Assembly: GCA_006386115.1 (NCBI GenBank)
Contig: VFIW01000016.1
Span: 62,001 to 126,000, forward strand
Source of the DNA: Globisporangium splendens
Taxonomy: Eukaryota > Oomycota > Peronosporomycetes > Pythiales > Pythiaceae
DNA: 64,000 nt
Direction: 5' to 3'
The first letter of the stretch is position 1; each line of letters begins with the position of its first letter. Below the pieces are notes generated by a model. It ran no database searches. It was not told the DNA's origin and saw only the letters and a program-made list of their open reading frames with translations. A program made the translations under genes and the position numbers. This document shows positions 16,999-28,614 of the stretch, piece by piece.

Positions 16999-19661
16999 AT
17001 GGCAGATCGCACGTCGTACAACCTCCGCCGGTCGGCTGGCAGCGGTGCGCGGCGCATGCGCATCGAGAGCGATGACGAGTACGCGAGCAGTGACGACGAC
17101 TACGTGTTCGAGAGCAGCGTGTCGTCGTCCACGGTCTCGACGACCACGACGGCCTACAGATCCACGGCGACAGGCAACAGCAGCAGTGCGACCACGAGCA
17201 CGACGACTGCGACGCCGATCGTCCAGCGAACGCTCTACACAAAGCCAGACGAAGTGGAGGACGGCGAGGAAGAGGAGGAAGACGTGGGAGAAGGCGATGA
17301 TGCTGAAGATGACGATGATGATGAAGAAGGCGACGAGTATGTCGAAGTGGGGAGCAGAGCGGCGATACGTGGCGCAGAAGAGGACAGTGGGGACGACCGA
17401 GCGATCCGAGGAGCAAGACGCATGGGGTTGCGGAATGTCGGCGCTGGATTCTTCCAGCGCTATCGTGTAGCTGGAGCAGGTATGTATCATACGTCTTCTG
17501 GCTTTTTGTTTATTGACAACGGGAGGCACACACGTGACTGAGAAGCTTTTTGTGTGTCCATGTGCAGGCTTCATGAGGCGTATCATCGAATCCCAGCGTA
17601 TCCAGAAGCTATCGCGACAGATTCGCCAGTTCTGGGTATGCTCTAGGCTTTCTCATGCATCGCTGCGATGCTGTTCGTGTATGCATTGACTAACCTGGTT
17701 GTACCTCGTGATTACTAGCGCTACACTCTCCGCAACTCCTTCATGGCTGCGAATGTTCTTTGGCTGTTGGCGCCATTGGGGTGTTTCCTTATCGCGATCG
17801 TCGTGCCGCAATACCTTACGACAGCCATTCGATATGTGGATATATTGACGACGCGAGCCGTCGGTCAGCAGTCAGGTGGTGGCATGTATGAGAAAGGCAC
17901 GATGCGCTCGATCGTGCAGGAGATCATTGATGTCAGGCTCTCGGCGGTGAATGAAGAGCTGCTGTTTCTGCGCAACACGCTTCAGTCCCAGGAACGAGAA
18001 GTCGAGGCGCTGCGCGTGCTGCACGAGTCCTTGCGGCAAGTTCACGACGAGCAGCAGAAGAAATTCAGTCTCGCGGACAGCGACAGCGCGATCTCGATTC
18101 ACATTGAGCGCGTGATCTCCAGACACACGGACGAACTGGTACGCTCCATTCCGTTGCTGTTCATGATGTTGTTCAAGGTTCCCGGTCTCTGTGCTTGTTT
18201 GTTCACTGACGGTTCTCTTTCTTTTTTGTTTGTTTATATTAAAGTGGACGAAAGTTGTCGAGAAGACGACGACACTGGAAACCGAACTGCATGCGACGAC
18301 GGCGATGCAACAAACGATCCTCGACAATGTCAAAACCAGTCAAGAGGGCATGGAGGTACGTGTGATTGCTTTCGCAGGGAGGTTTGTGACGTGATGTGGT
18401 CTTATGACTCTTTATTTACTCGATGTGTAGTCGATCCGAAACCTCGCGAGTGGTGGTACTGCGTCCGCGAAATCCGAAGACTTTTCAAGCACCCAACGCG
18501 AGCTTCGCAATGAGTTTGACAGCTGGAAATTGTCCCTTCAACAGGAGTTGAAAGCCGAGATGAGCCGCGAAATCCAAACCCTTGAAGCGCGTGTGTCGAA
18601 TTCGCTGTCTGCAGAAAAGCAGATGCTGTTCGACAGTGTGAAAAGCCTCCGCAACGTGAATGGTGCAGATCCTGCTTTCACAAGCCTGCAGGCAAGTCTC
18701 AGCGAAGCCGGGACTCAGAAAGCTGGGCGAGTTGATTATGCGGCACTGGTGAATGGCGCGACGGTTGTTCATTCTGAAAGGTAAGGATGGTACTTTTGTG
18801 CTTTTCATTGTCAAGAGCCGTTGTGCTGATGTTTTGTGTGTGTGTTTTGCTATTTGTAGGGATTTGTTGTACCCCAACAGTATCTCGCCACTTCAGATCG
18901 TATCGGATGCGATCGGCCTTCAAGGCGGTAATGGAGAGTTTACCTCGCAATCGTACTGTAAAAAGCCACTCCCATTCTTTGGCTCGTTCTTTTCGTTGGG
19001 AGAACATCCGTGGTGGCTCTCGCGACATAACGGACGTCCAGAGACAGCGCTATCGGTATATGGTTCTGTGTTCATCCGCCCCGTTTAAGCAAGTTGTACT
19101 GACTTGCGTACATATCTTGTTTCGATGTCATCAGGAAACGATGGAGATCGGAAGCTGCTGGGGCCTCGCCGGTTCTTCTGGCAAGCTTTCTGTGCGATTC
19201 CCAGTGCGCATTCTCGTGGACTCTGTCACAATTGATCATATCCCAGAGTCCGTGGCGTCCGATTTCAGCTCTGCGCCGCGCGAGTTTCAGATTCTGGTGT
19301 GTGACGGAACTGTTTTGTGAAAGTGCAGCTCTGAAACTTTGAGCTAAGCTGGTATTTGTGCTCTTTTAGGGATTATCTGTGGAGCGTGGACGTGATGCCG
19401 TGGAACGGATTCCATTTGGAAACTTTTCGTATGTTCGTGGCGGTGCTTCTTCGCAAACTTTTAAATTGATGACGCCAATCGTGAGTGCTTCATGTTGCCT
19501 TGAATGCGGTCCGGGGCGTAACTAATGCTCTTTGCATTGCAACATGTTCACAGAATCAGCAGGCTGGTGTCGATGGTGTGACGCTGGAGATCAACTCAAA
19601 CCACGGCCATCAAGAGTACACGTGCCTCTACCGATTCCGAGTACACGGAACGCCAGTGTGA
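16999..19661 (+). CDS. SUN-domain nuclear envelope protein
   Basis: Nine exons (16999-17479, 17568-17635, 17719-18138, 18245-18355, 18431-18780, 18860-19055, 19135-19296, 19370-19480, 19554-19661), 668 residues, all joins in frame. The N-terminal ~150 residues are Ser/Thr-rich then very acidic, as expected for a nucleoplasmic tail. One membrane segment follows (VLWLLAPLGCFLIAIVVP, about residues 194-211). A long coiled coil fills residues ~230-450. The C-terminal SUN domain shows NGRPETALS, EIGSCWGLAGSSGKLSVRF and the closing EYTCLYRFRVHG. SUN proteins trimerise in the perinuclear space and bind KASH partners to link nucleus and cytoskeleton. The domain order is that of animal SUN1/2 and plant SUN1. 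Confidence 0.92.
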
Positions 19662-19962
19662 CGGCGAAACCTAGAACGTCTAGTAAGTAAATGATTCGTA
19701 CGTATCGTTGATATAATTGTTTGCCCAAAATGCTCTATTCCACGAAGTTGTCTCGCCTTTTTAGTATCGAATAGTACACGAAAACTAGTTCGTGTGAAGC
19801 TGAATTGCATTCGCGAGCGTCCGTTTCTCGCCCATTCGAATATGCAGACACGATCGGAGCCAACTCGCCATTTGTTGGTCATTCGCAAGGAGAAAGTCTT
19901 TATCACGCTACAGAAAAAAGAACAAAAATGACAGAATGAACGAAATAAAGCAAAGGCTCGAG

Positions 19963-21351
19963 TCATTTCAGCCTCACCTCTAACGAGAACTTGTGTTTCT
20001 TTAGGCGATCTGTGCAGACTTCGGTCACGATGCTGTGAATCTTGCCCGTGAGTGATGGAGGAAGCTGCAATGACGATGGTGTTTGCTGTGATCCGACTGA
20101 AGAGTTTGCTGATGTCGCCTGCCGGAAAATCCCTTGCAACTCATCTCGCGACGCTAGCAGTACCTGGAGCCACTGGTGTGAACTCGCTGAAATTTGACCA
20201 TCAGCCAAAACCTGCAGCGTTTTCTTGGTGACAGTTGCCCCTGGCGTTTGGCTAAAGCGAAGCAAGTGGAGCAGTTTTTGCTTCTCTTGGCCCATCGCAT
20301 CCGATGTCTGCACTTGCTGCAGCTGGATCGGCAGCGGGATATCCACGACATCGTGCGGATTCGCTGGCAGCGTGAACCCGTAGTTTCGAAGTAGCCGCGT
20401 GTTGCCGTGATGGCCATAGTTGATACACAGCTGCTCGCCTGGTTCGTATGCTCGCGTCGTGTGCACTGTGAAGCCGTGTTGAGGATCAAATCCATGGACG
20501 CACTCGTCTCTAGTGGAACGACGACATCAGCACAACGGCAATGTAATTTTGCATTCAGCAACCTGGTGCATGAGGAAATGAGCCATGGCATCTTACCCAT
20601 TGTCAGTATGGTTGAACCAGTCGAAGAACGGGATCAGTGTGAACGGCTGCTCTTTGCCCGAGGTCGCGCGTGACATGAGGATAGAGATCGCCCAGAAAAA
20701 CGCTTCCGGGTTGACGAATTCGTTCTCATTCCCAAATAAATGCTGGTAGATCGTGGAGTAGAACTTGGAGCTATTTGAAAAACAGTGACGACTGAGTTAC
20801 GCCTTGAACACCCCAGTGACACCACGCTGTCGCAGTTTGCTCACATACCTTTGCTGAATTCCTCGCGCGACTTCCTGGCACCCGTCAAGCTCCTGGAACT
20901 GGTGCTCCTCCCAGTAGAACGGCAAGTCCACGAAGCTCGGCAGCGAGTTCACATACAAATCTTCCATCGTGGCATCGGTGACGTTGCTGTAGAGAACCTG
21001 CGGCATCTGCGATCGCGGGAAATTCACGAGCAAATGCACACTCAGCACGAGTGCATTCGGTACAAACGGCGACACTGCAAACGACAGATTGCTAGCAAAT
21101 AACTGGCTCAACTGATTGAGGAAACCTGGCGCTTTCTGCTGCGCCTGCGCGAGCGCATACTCGGCAGAGAATGGGTACCACGCATCAGTGCCGACCTGGA
21201 AGACCAGCGTGTCCTTGGGGATGCGCTCCTTCGCGACGACGCCCACGCCCATGCGCGGGATCAGCTGCGCCTCGATCGCCGACGACATCACGCACCCGCG
21301 CGTGCGCCGCACCGCGTCCTGCACGCGCTGCAGAATCAACGAGCTGCTCAT
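19963..21351 (-). CDS. SET-domain methyltransferase of the SETD3/Rubisco-LSMT class
   Basis: Three exons (21351-20849, 20770-20597, 20509-19963), 407 residues. The SET core is split by a long helical insert as in SETD3 and plant LSMT: an N-terminal AKERIPKDTLVFQV strand pair, then PFFDWFNHTD (the Asn-His motif that binds S-adenosylmethionine), then GEQLCINYGHHGN and LLRNYGF, which hold the catalytic Tyr. The C-terminal ~150 residues fit the substrate-binding helical domain. The enzyme should methylate a lysine or histidine of a non-histone protein; the target is unknown. It is divergent from HGH1, with about 250 bp between start codons. Confidence 0.88.
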
Positions 21352-21603
21352 GATGGATACTCGAACAATAATGGAGCTCTTCGACTATGAATCCATCAAA
21401 TGAGGGCGCTTTATCGGTTGGAATATGCAAAAGCAGTACTTTTGTGGTTCTGAACTTGCGTAATCAGGCAGAGTCTCCGCCACTCAACGGATGCGCCATG
21501 TGGTCCACATGACGCATCCGATGACTCTTCCATTTTGACCCGCGAAGCCATTCGAGAAGCAGCTCATAATCGAGACGCTGGCTGAGTAGATAGACTGCGC
21601 ATA

Positions 21604-23010
21604 ATGGTGAAGGTGGCCGCGGCAACGGAGACGCAGAAGACATCGGTGGAGGAGCTCGTGTCGTTCCTGTCGCACCCACGCCCGGAGCTGCGCAAGTCGG
21701 CGTCGTCGCTGCTGGTCAACATGACGGCGTCGGACCAGGGCATCCACCAGTTGATGCAGCTCACCAAATTCGACGTCATCCAGGCGCTCTGCCGCGTGGT
21801 GAGCGACATGCGCCCCATCGCCGAGGACGCGATCAAGGCGCTGATCAACATCACGGCCGCGAATCCGGCAGCCTGCGAGCGCACGCTCAAGTTCGACCTG
21901 CTCAACCGCGTGATGACGCAGATCGACGACGACGAATGGCGCTTGAAGGACTACTCGATGATGCTGCTGGCGAACGTGTCGACGACCCCAGAGGGTGCGC
22001 GTGCACTCATGGGGTACGACGCGAAGAGCACGGATGCGCTGCTGGCGCTGCGCGAGAAGAAGATGCGCACGCTGACGACATTGTTCCTGGAAAGCGAAGC
22101 TGAACCTGAGGGCGTCGACCAGGAAACAGGAGATGCCAAGTGGGACGATGAGTACCAGTATGTGGCGAACATCCTTGCGAACATCTCGCAATTGGCCGAA
22201 GGCCGCGACTTTCTGCTCAAGAACCGAGGCAACACGACGCTGATCGCTGAGCTGCTGCCGCAATTGCGCTCCCCGAACGTTGTGCGTCGTCGCGGCATCA
22301 CGTCCGTGGTGCGCAACCTCTGCTTCGACACCGACAACCACTTCTTCCTGTACGACCAACTGGATATCCCGTCGAAGATGAACTACTTGCTCGCTGGCCC
22401 TGAACCACTCGACGAAGACGACAAGGTGGGAATGCACCCGAGCGTGTACCGTCTCGGTGAGAAGAAGAAGCGCGAGCAGGACAAGCAAGTGCGTCTCTAT
22501 GCAGTCGACTGTCTGCTGCTGCTTTGCACGACGCGCAATGGACGTAACGACCTGCGCCGCAAGAAAGTGTACCCGATCGTGCGCAATGCGCATCTCGTGG
22601 AACCCGAAGAAGAGATTGGCGATCAGATCTACAAGTTGGTCGACTTTTTGATTCGTGACGAAGAAGGCGAGGAGCCAGACTGGAACGAGATTCGCGCCAA
22701 GGCGTACGCCGACGATCCAGATGCTGAGCAGGAGTCGAAGACTGAGGATGCCGCGGAGCAGGAGACGAAGATCAATGGCGACGCTGAAGCGAAGCCGCAA
22801 GCACGAAAGGAACTGCCGACACCTTCGGCTGACTCTGTATTAAATAAACCGCTTCCAAGCGCCGTCAAGGTCAAGACTCGTGTCGTGGTCAACGAAGACG
22901 AAGAAGTAGACGAATACATGGCGGCGTCGCTCGCGAATGAGATCAACCTGCTCGATGTCAGCAGCGACGAAGAGGACCACGAGGATGAGGACGAACCGGA
23001 TGTGGACTAA
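21604..23010 (+). CDS. HGH1: HGH1-type armadillo-repeat chaperone for eEF2
   Basis: 468 residues, single exon. Armadillo/HEAT repeats fill residues 10-250 (for example PELRKSASSLLVNMTASDQG, AIKALINITAANPAACE). The family-specific C-terminal motif is clear: AVDCLLLLCTTRNGRNDLR, then KKVYPIVRNAHLVEPEEEI. Yeast Hgh1 helps the CCT chaperonin fold translation elongation factor 2. The last ~130 residues are acidic and low in complexity, longer than in yeast. An AATAAA-like signal follows the stop. The long ORF on the opposite strand is only a shadow of the GC-rich codon pattern. Confidence 0.9.
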   Translation: MVKVAAATETQKTSVEELVSFLSHPRPELRKSASSLLVNMTASDQGIHQLMQLTKFDVIQALCRVVSDMRPIAEDAIKALINITAANPAACERTLKFDLLNRVMTQIDDDEWRLKDYSMMLLANVSTTPEGARALMGYDAKSTDALLALREKKMRTLTTLFLESEAEPEGVDQETGDAKWDDEYQYVANILANISQLAEGRDFLLKNRGNTTLIAELLPQLRSPNVVRRRGITSVVRNLCFDTDNHFFLYDQLDIPSKMNYLLAGPEPLDEDDKVGMHPSVYRLGEKKKREQDKQVRLYAVDCLLLLCTTRNGRNDLRRKKVYPIVRNAHLVEPEEEIGDQIYKLVDFLIRDEEGEEPDWNEIRAKAYADDPDAEQESKTEDAAEQETKINGDAEAKPQARKELPTPSADSVLNKPLPSAVKVKTRVVVNEDEEVDEYMAASLANEINLLDVSSDEEDHEDEDEPDVD

Positions 23011-23387
23011 CTTGAATAAATGCATGCGTACGTCATTTTCAATGTATCTTTCTTTTAGCTTTGCCGTTACTTATGCACAAGACAGGACCTGAAACTGGAC
23101 AAAGTTTATCGTTTTGTTCACAAATTCGGGTGTCTTCACTGCGTTAGCCTCTCATAACACAGTCGAGCATGCTCTTCCGAATCAATGAGGGAGCTAAGCT
23201 TATCTATAAAATGCGCCATGAAGAAGCTATAAATGAAAGAATATATACAATCACACAAATGCTCTTACTCTCGGCACTTGAACTCAAAATCTCCTGTCGT
23301 CTGGCAGCCGGAGGACGGCTCTTTACAATAACGTTCATATTCATTCACGGTCGGATTGGGTCTTGTGGGGGTACATGATAACAATAT

Positions 23388-24867
23388 TTACGACGATTCA
23401 TCAAATACAAGCGGATGGGAGGATACGCCCATGAAGCGCTCTTTGGAGAACTTTCGGCGAACGGCAGTCAGCTTGCTCGTCTTGCCGACGCCGTTTTGTG
23501 CGTTCCAGAGCATCTCCTTCAAGTCTTCAATACAGCCTATCAATGCGTGCTCAGCGTGCGACGAGTGGTACTCCAGTGTAGACGACTGTCGCTCACAAAG
23601 CATACACAACAATGAGTCAGTTTGCTTTGTTGCGGTAAAACGGAACAAAACAAAGCTAAAAACAACGTACCCAAGCTGGAAGGTCTCGCATCTGGGTTCT
23701 AGCGATATGGACAGCGGACGCCGCAACGGTCGACGGGAGGTACTTGATCAGCTTGTACTCTTGTAAACTTCGATCGATTACGTAGTGAGCAAAGTGTTCA
23801 ACGCGGTCGTCGGGAGTACGGGACGCCTTCAAGAAGCGCTTGACAAACTGATACTTTGTTGCAAATGTCACACGGTAGTGGATACTCGCCAGCAAGTCTT
23901 CTTCCATTCTAAAAAGCTCGTCACGCGTGTACGCATTGTCGGTAATGCGTACAAAGTCATCGGCCTCTGGTGGGTAGATCTCTTCGTATTTGGAGGCAAT
24001 AAACAGCGCCGTCACGCCGACAAGCTGCAATTTCTGACGTGGCACCGACATGTCTTTCTCGAGGTACTGGTCGATCAAGTGGATCGCAATATGGAGCGTC
24101 TGAGGAAGCAAGTCGTACTTGCAGTGGACGTCCACGAGCCAGTCGACCAAGATCGCGCGCATCTTGGAGTTGATGTCGGACTGGCGAGACATGTACGATG
24201 CGCTCGGCTTGCGCTTCTTCTCGTCTTCCAACTGGTACTTTGTGATATCTTCAGCGTACTGCCAGCAGGCGCTAGCGTTGTTCTTGTCCTCTGAATCAAT
24301 GTCGTGGTTCTCTTCTTCTTCATCGCTAGCAAGGTCCACAATCTCTTGGATCTTCTCCACCGAGCGCACCACTGGCGTGGTTCCTTCCTTGATGCCCATC
24401 GTGCCAAACGTGTTGGATACAGGCGTGGTCTCCACGAGCTTGGACGTGATCGTCGTCTGCGTCGTCCGCTTGGCCAATGGTTTCTTCTGCATGGCCACGG
24501 CCGCCGTGCGCTTCACACCGCCTAGCTTATTGGTCACATCACCCAAGACCGCGCGGCGGGTGGTCGTGGTCGCTGTCGTGGTCTGCGGCTTCAGTCCACG
24601 CGGTCGCTTCTCGGCTTTGCCGATATCGTTCAGGACGTTAAACGCCTATGTGTCCATCCACACAACCAGAATAGAGACCGTTAATAAACGCGTATCCAGT
24701 GTCTCCCTTCCCATCTCGTGGGCTTATTCGGGAGGGTATTCCAGTATGGAGAATGAAGGAATAAGGGAGGGTGGCAGAGAATGTGGGTTATTTACCTTGC
24801 GGCTTACCTTGGCCGGCCGGTTGGCGTGCTGCGGCACTTCGTTCTCGTTGTTCACCAGCGACGGCAT
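23388..24867 (-). CDS. B-type mitotic cyclin
   Basis: Three exons (24867-24808, 24645-23671, 23585-23388), 410 residues. The short first exon (MPSLVNNENEV...) is joined through GTAAG/ATAG borders. A destruction box RAVLGDVTN lies at residues 51-59, the signal for APC/C-driven degradation at anaphase. The cyclin N-box starts with MRAILVDWLVDVH (about residue 182), followed by KLQLVGVTALFIASKYEE. The C-box follows and ends in the third exon, with TSKLTAVRRKFSKERFMGV as the last helix. It should bind and activate CDK1 for mitosis. The acidic stretch around DLASDEEEENHDIDSED is specific to this protein. Family assignment is firm; the B1/B2 subtype is not decided. Confidence 0.93.
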
Positions 24868-25118
24868 GTTGAGGGGGGCAAAGGGGGCGAGCGGGATATC
24901 GCGCGTCGGAAGAGACAGGAGATCGGGAAATGATGGCGGCTCCGAGGCTTCTCTTCCCCCACACGCACACACGCGATAAGCGAACCAGGTGGCGGGGGAG
25001 GCTCACTTTTTCAAATCCAAATGCCAGTCAAACGGACCAATCGCGGGCGCGCGTTCCCATTAGAATTTGAAAATTGAAAATTCAAAACCACCTCTTTCTA
25101 ACAGAAAGGGATCTGAAT

Positions 25119-25167
25119 CGGTATTGTACCGGTTTAGTTGTTGACTATTTACCGGTACAATATCGGT
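25119..25167. repeat. Imperfect inverted repeat with ACCGGTAC core
   Basis: TATTGTACCGGT at 25122-25133 pairs with ACCGGTACAATA at 25151-25162. The arms are 12 bases with a 17-base loop. A third ACCGGTAC follows at about 25180. It could be a protein-binding array or a decayed miniature element. Confidence 0.5.
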
Positions 25168-26018
25168 GTCAAAATTGAGTACCGGTACTTTTGTCGGTTA
25201 ATGTTGAGGAGCGCTCTATTGAAAGAGAAGGCTTGTATTTGGATGGACACACTTCGAAAAGTCGCATCCCCATCGACCAGTTCGTTCTCGAAGGTCCGTC
25301 ATGCAATGCGATCATTTTCTTCCTGCGCTTGCCATGAACTGCGTGCCTGCGTTCGTGTGTTACTACAGTAGAGATGATTCATGTGTGACAGCGGATGAGA
25401 AGCACAAGCGGAATGACACCTTTCCGCCCTGTGACGTCACGTCGGAACGCCGAAAAGAAAGTGGAGACGCCATTCGGAAGCCATCGTTCCACATCATGAG
25501 CTGACGCAGCCTCCAACGAGGGGATGAGGCGACCAGGAGGAGCCATTTGCTGCAGTGTGTTTTTGCACACACCTCACCGACCTCCGCGTAGCGCTGACTG
25601 GCGCGCACTCCCACCCCAGCCTGCACGCGCGCATTCATTTCGTGATGCCCACCCCCACACAATCAACCTCGTTCTTCATGGGCTGCTGAATGCGCACGCA
25701 TTCACAGACCCAGATCGCGCAGACAAAGCAAGTGCAATCTGACAACGCAGGACGTCAGCAACCTTTTCAGCCAATCAGCGTGCTGGAAATACTCGTAATT
25801 ACATGTTTCGTAAAAACTCAGGGCTTGTAAAAACTCGTTGTTGTCCGCAAAAGGTCTTTTTGTTCCGGAGAAGAAGGGGAAACTTCAACGCGCGCTGTAC
25901 CTACCGGTTCTAGCAGTGTGTGTGAATGCGAATCTGGCGCTCCTCCTCCCCCTCGCTCCTCCATCGTGAGTGTTTGCGCCTTCTTGGCTCACTCGCGGAT
26001 CGGTTTCGAAACCTCTGC

Positions 26019-26034
26019 TTCATTCGTGATTTCG
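26019..26034 (+). promoter_or_regulatory. Oomycete-type core promoter of the cyclohydrolase gene
   Basis: TTCATTCGTGATTTCG has the TCATTYY initiator followed by an A/T core, about 155 bases before the start codon. It implies a fairly long 5' leader. Confidence 0.35.
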
Positions 26035-26175
26035 ATCCGTCGTGCGTAAGTGCTTCGCGTCCCAAGTCCCAACCTCCAGCCCCCGCTCAAGCCAAGAAGA
26101 AGAAGGAAGACCCACTTCACTTCTCGCACAACGCAACTGCAACTACACCTCAAAGCAAAAAAGAAAGAAGCAGCC

Positions 26176-28096
26176 ATGGCCACAATGAAACGAGTCGAGA
26201 CGCTGGGCAAGCGCAAGAAATCCATCGATGGTGCGTCGCGTTTGCATGGGAGCTTTGGATAACGTGCGCGCATGAGAGAGCATGATGGCACTGACAGGTT
26301 GTGATTTGGTGGTTGTGAATGCTTCTTTTTGTTTCTTAGCCGAGAATGTGAAGACGATTGAGCAGAAGGATGAGTTCAACCCGAACGCGTACTACGTGTC
26401 GCTGACGTCGCATGCCGAGCAGTTTGGTGTCGAGCCTGTGCGCATTCGGGTAAGGATGCCTTCTCTTTTACTATGGCGCAAGGGGACAAGCACTAACATA
26501 CCTTGTTGAAATCTAGTGGGGACAAAAAGAACCGGAAGTCCGTGGACCAATCATCGGGACCAACCGACACCACAAGTACAGAAACGCCATTGGAGCTCAC
26601 GGTGGCTCTTACTGCATCTACCGTGGCCTAGCTGTAAGTATTGGGATTTCATTTGAGGTCCAAACGATAATGTTTATTTCGCTAACTTTGACCTGGTCTT
26701 CCTGCTAACATTTCCTCTCTCTCTAGATTGCCTCCAACTCGATGGACAAGGTACAAGTTGCTTTTGCTGTTATTTAACAGCTTGGATGCCTTTGACTGAT
26801 TTGCCTTTATTTGCTATGTTGATGTGCAGACCGCTGTCCCGGATCTTACCAAGACGACGCCAGCAGCCAAGATTGGACCTCACCCGACGTGGTCGGACCC
26901 TGAAAAGGTAGCTAGTTGAAAACGTTACTGACAATGTGCCATAGTGCAGCAACAATGTGCTCACATATCTCCTTTTGCATGCATGCAGATCGTGACCATG
27001 GACCCATTTGGCCACTGTGTGTTGGAAGCTTTCCCTGAGCACTTTGCAAAGGGATACGACATTCGCCCAACCATTGCAGTGACGAAGGCGCACATGGATC
27101 TGCCTGAAATCCAAGAAGCAGTGCGTGTTGGACGAATGAAGCCGGACGGGAAGATCTTGAAGGAGAACTCGCAACTTGTCATTACGAAAGCTGCCATTGA
27201 TCCTGTTTGGTACCTCCCTGGTGTTGCCAAGCGTTTCAACACAACGGAAGCGAACCTTCGCCAGCAAATTTTCCAAGAAACGAATGGCATGTACCCAGAG
27301 CTGGTCACGAGAACCGACCTGAAGGTGTTTTTGCCACCAATTGGAGGGTACGTCACCTAACGTGCAATATGATACCTTTGGGTAACGAGCAGCTACTAAC
27401 GTGAATGTTGATTGTCTCGTGTAGAATGACGATCTACATGTTTGGTGACGTGAGCTCGATCTCCGATCCAACGAAGAAGTTGGCGGTGCGCGTGCACGAT
27501 GAGTGCAATGGCTCGGACGTGTTTGGCTCGGACATTTGCACGTGCCGACCGTACTTGACCCACGCGATTGAAGTTTGCGTTGAAACGGCGCAACAAGGAG
27601 GGGCAGGTGTCATCGTGTATTTCCGAAAGGAAGGTCGCGCGCTTGGTGAAGTGACAAAGTACTTGGTGTACAACTTGCGAAAGCGTCAAGAGGGTGGCGA
27701 CAGCGCTGAAGAGTACTTCAATTGCACGCAAGCTGTCGCTGGGATCCAAGATGTGCGTTTCCAGGCGTTGATGCCGGATGCGTTGCACTGGCTCGGTATC
27801 ACCAAGATTGACAAGTTTGTGTCGATGAGTGACATGAAATACGACGCGATTGTGAAATCGGTACGTTTGCGTTTGTCTGTATTGCACTGCTTGTGTATGC
27901 GATATCTAATCTCACTCTTCTTGATATTTGCTTACAGGGCATTGAAATCGTGGAGCGTATCCCAATTCCTGAAGAGCTCGTGCCTGAGGACGCAAAGGTG
28001 GAGATCACAGCCAAGGTGTTTGCCGGGTACAACGGCGGCAATGTGTACCAGGTCGACGAAGAGAAGCTGAAGGCCGTCAAGGGCCGCATTGAATAA
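26176..28096 (+). CDS. URC1-type GTP cyclohydrolase II
   Basis: Eight exons (26176-26230, 26340-26449, 26517-26633, 26727-26750, 26830-26907, 26989-27347, 27425-27860, 27938-28096), 445 residues. The N-terminal ~220 residues fit the GTP cyclohydrolase N-terminal domain (RGPIIGTNRHHKYRNAIGAH; MDPFGHCVLEAF). The C-terminal catalytic domain has RVHDEC and then CTC, the C-x10-C-x-C zinc site, plus YFRKEGRALGEVTKYLVYN in place of the RibA motif. This two-domain form is the URC1 type, tied in the yeast Lachancea kluyveri to the uracil catabolism (URC) pathway and not to riboflavin synthesis. That role here is inferred from family. The stop overlaps an AATAAA-like signal. Confidence 0.88.
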
Positions 28097-28614
28097 AAGT
28101 GTGTCGGTGACAAGCAAGAAGAAGGAGGGCTTTTTTTTATTGCTTCCTTCCTTCCTTCCTTTGGTGACTGATCCAGCGCCAGCGAATGGCGCAAGTAGGC
28201 AAGTTCGTATTCGTACGTGTGAGACAGATAGAGCGATGAAGTAGGAGGCGAGCGATAGAAAGAAGGAAGCTTTCCATTCACTCGTCGTTCGCTTCTCTCT
28301 GCTCACTTACAATTGCGCAATGCTCATGTATTTCCATTTTGAGTCTGTGTTCTTTGTCTTGTGTATCCATTTTGCATCCATTCTTGGCTACAACGTCCTT
28401 CTATTTGAGCACTGGCAGTACTCTCCTCCTGATTTTATTGTTGAAATATCGGCATTTCACTTTGTCTAAATTTGATTTTTTGCGTTTTCTCTTTTTTCTT
28501 TTGACAAAACGAGGGGTCCCAAAGATCCGCCCATTTTTTCCGCAATCATTCACATCTCAAGGCGCGAAAGACTGAAAGAGAGACAAAGAGAAGGAAGGAA
28601 GCGCAGAGGACACG
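28097..28614. other. Intergenic region with pyrimidine-rich repeat and AP-3 mu promoter
   Basis: Contains a T-run followed by a CTTCC tandem repeat (about 28142-28162) after the cyclohydrolase stop, AT-rich DNA, and TCATTCACATCT at 28546-28557, a good oomycete initiator about 60 bases before the next ATG. No ORF was recognised. Confidence 0.55.

Larger units (their letters stand above)
24868..26175. other. 1.3-kb divergent intergenic region
   Basis: The region lies between the start codons of cyclin B and the cyclohydrolase gene. No convincing ORF on either strand. It holds an inverted repeat at 25119-25167, GC-rich and CpG-rich stretches, and a core promoter element near 26019. Confidence 0.6.

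Noticed and set aside
21484..22800. 438-codon open frame on the minus strand
   Set aside because: Exactly antisense to HGH1, whose armadillo repeats and family motif are clear. The frame reflects GC-rich codon bias, and its translation has no recognisable domain.
25363..25662. 99-codon minus-strand frame in the large intergenic region
   Set aside because: No motif, unusual composition, no splice-linked neighbours; probably chance.
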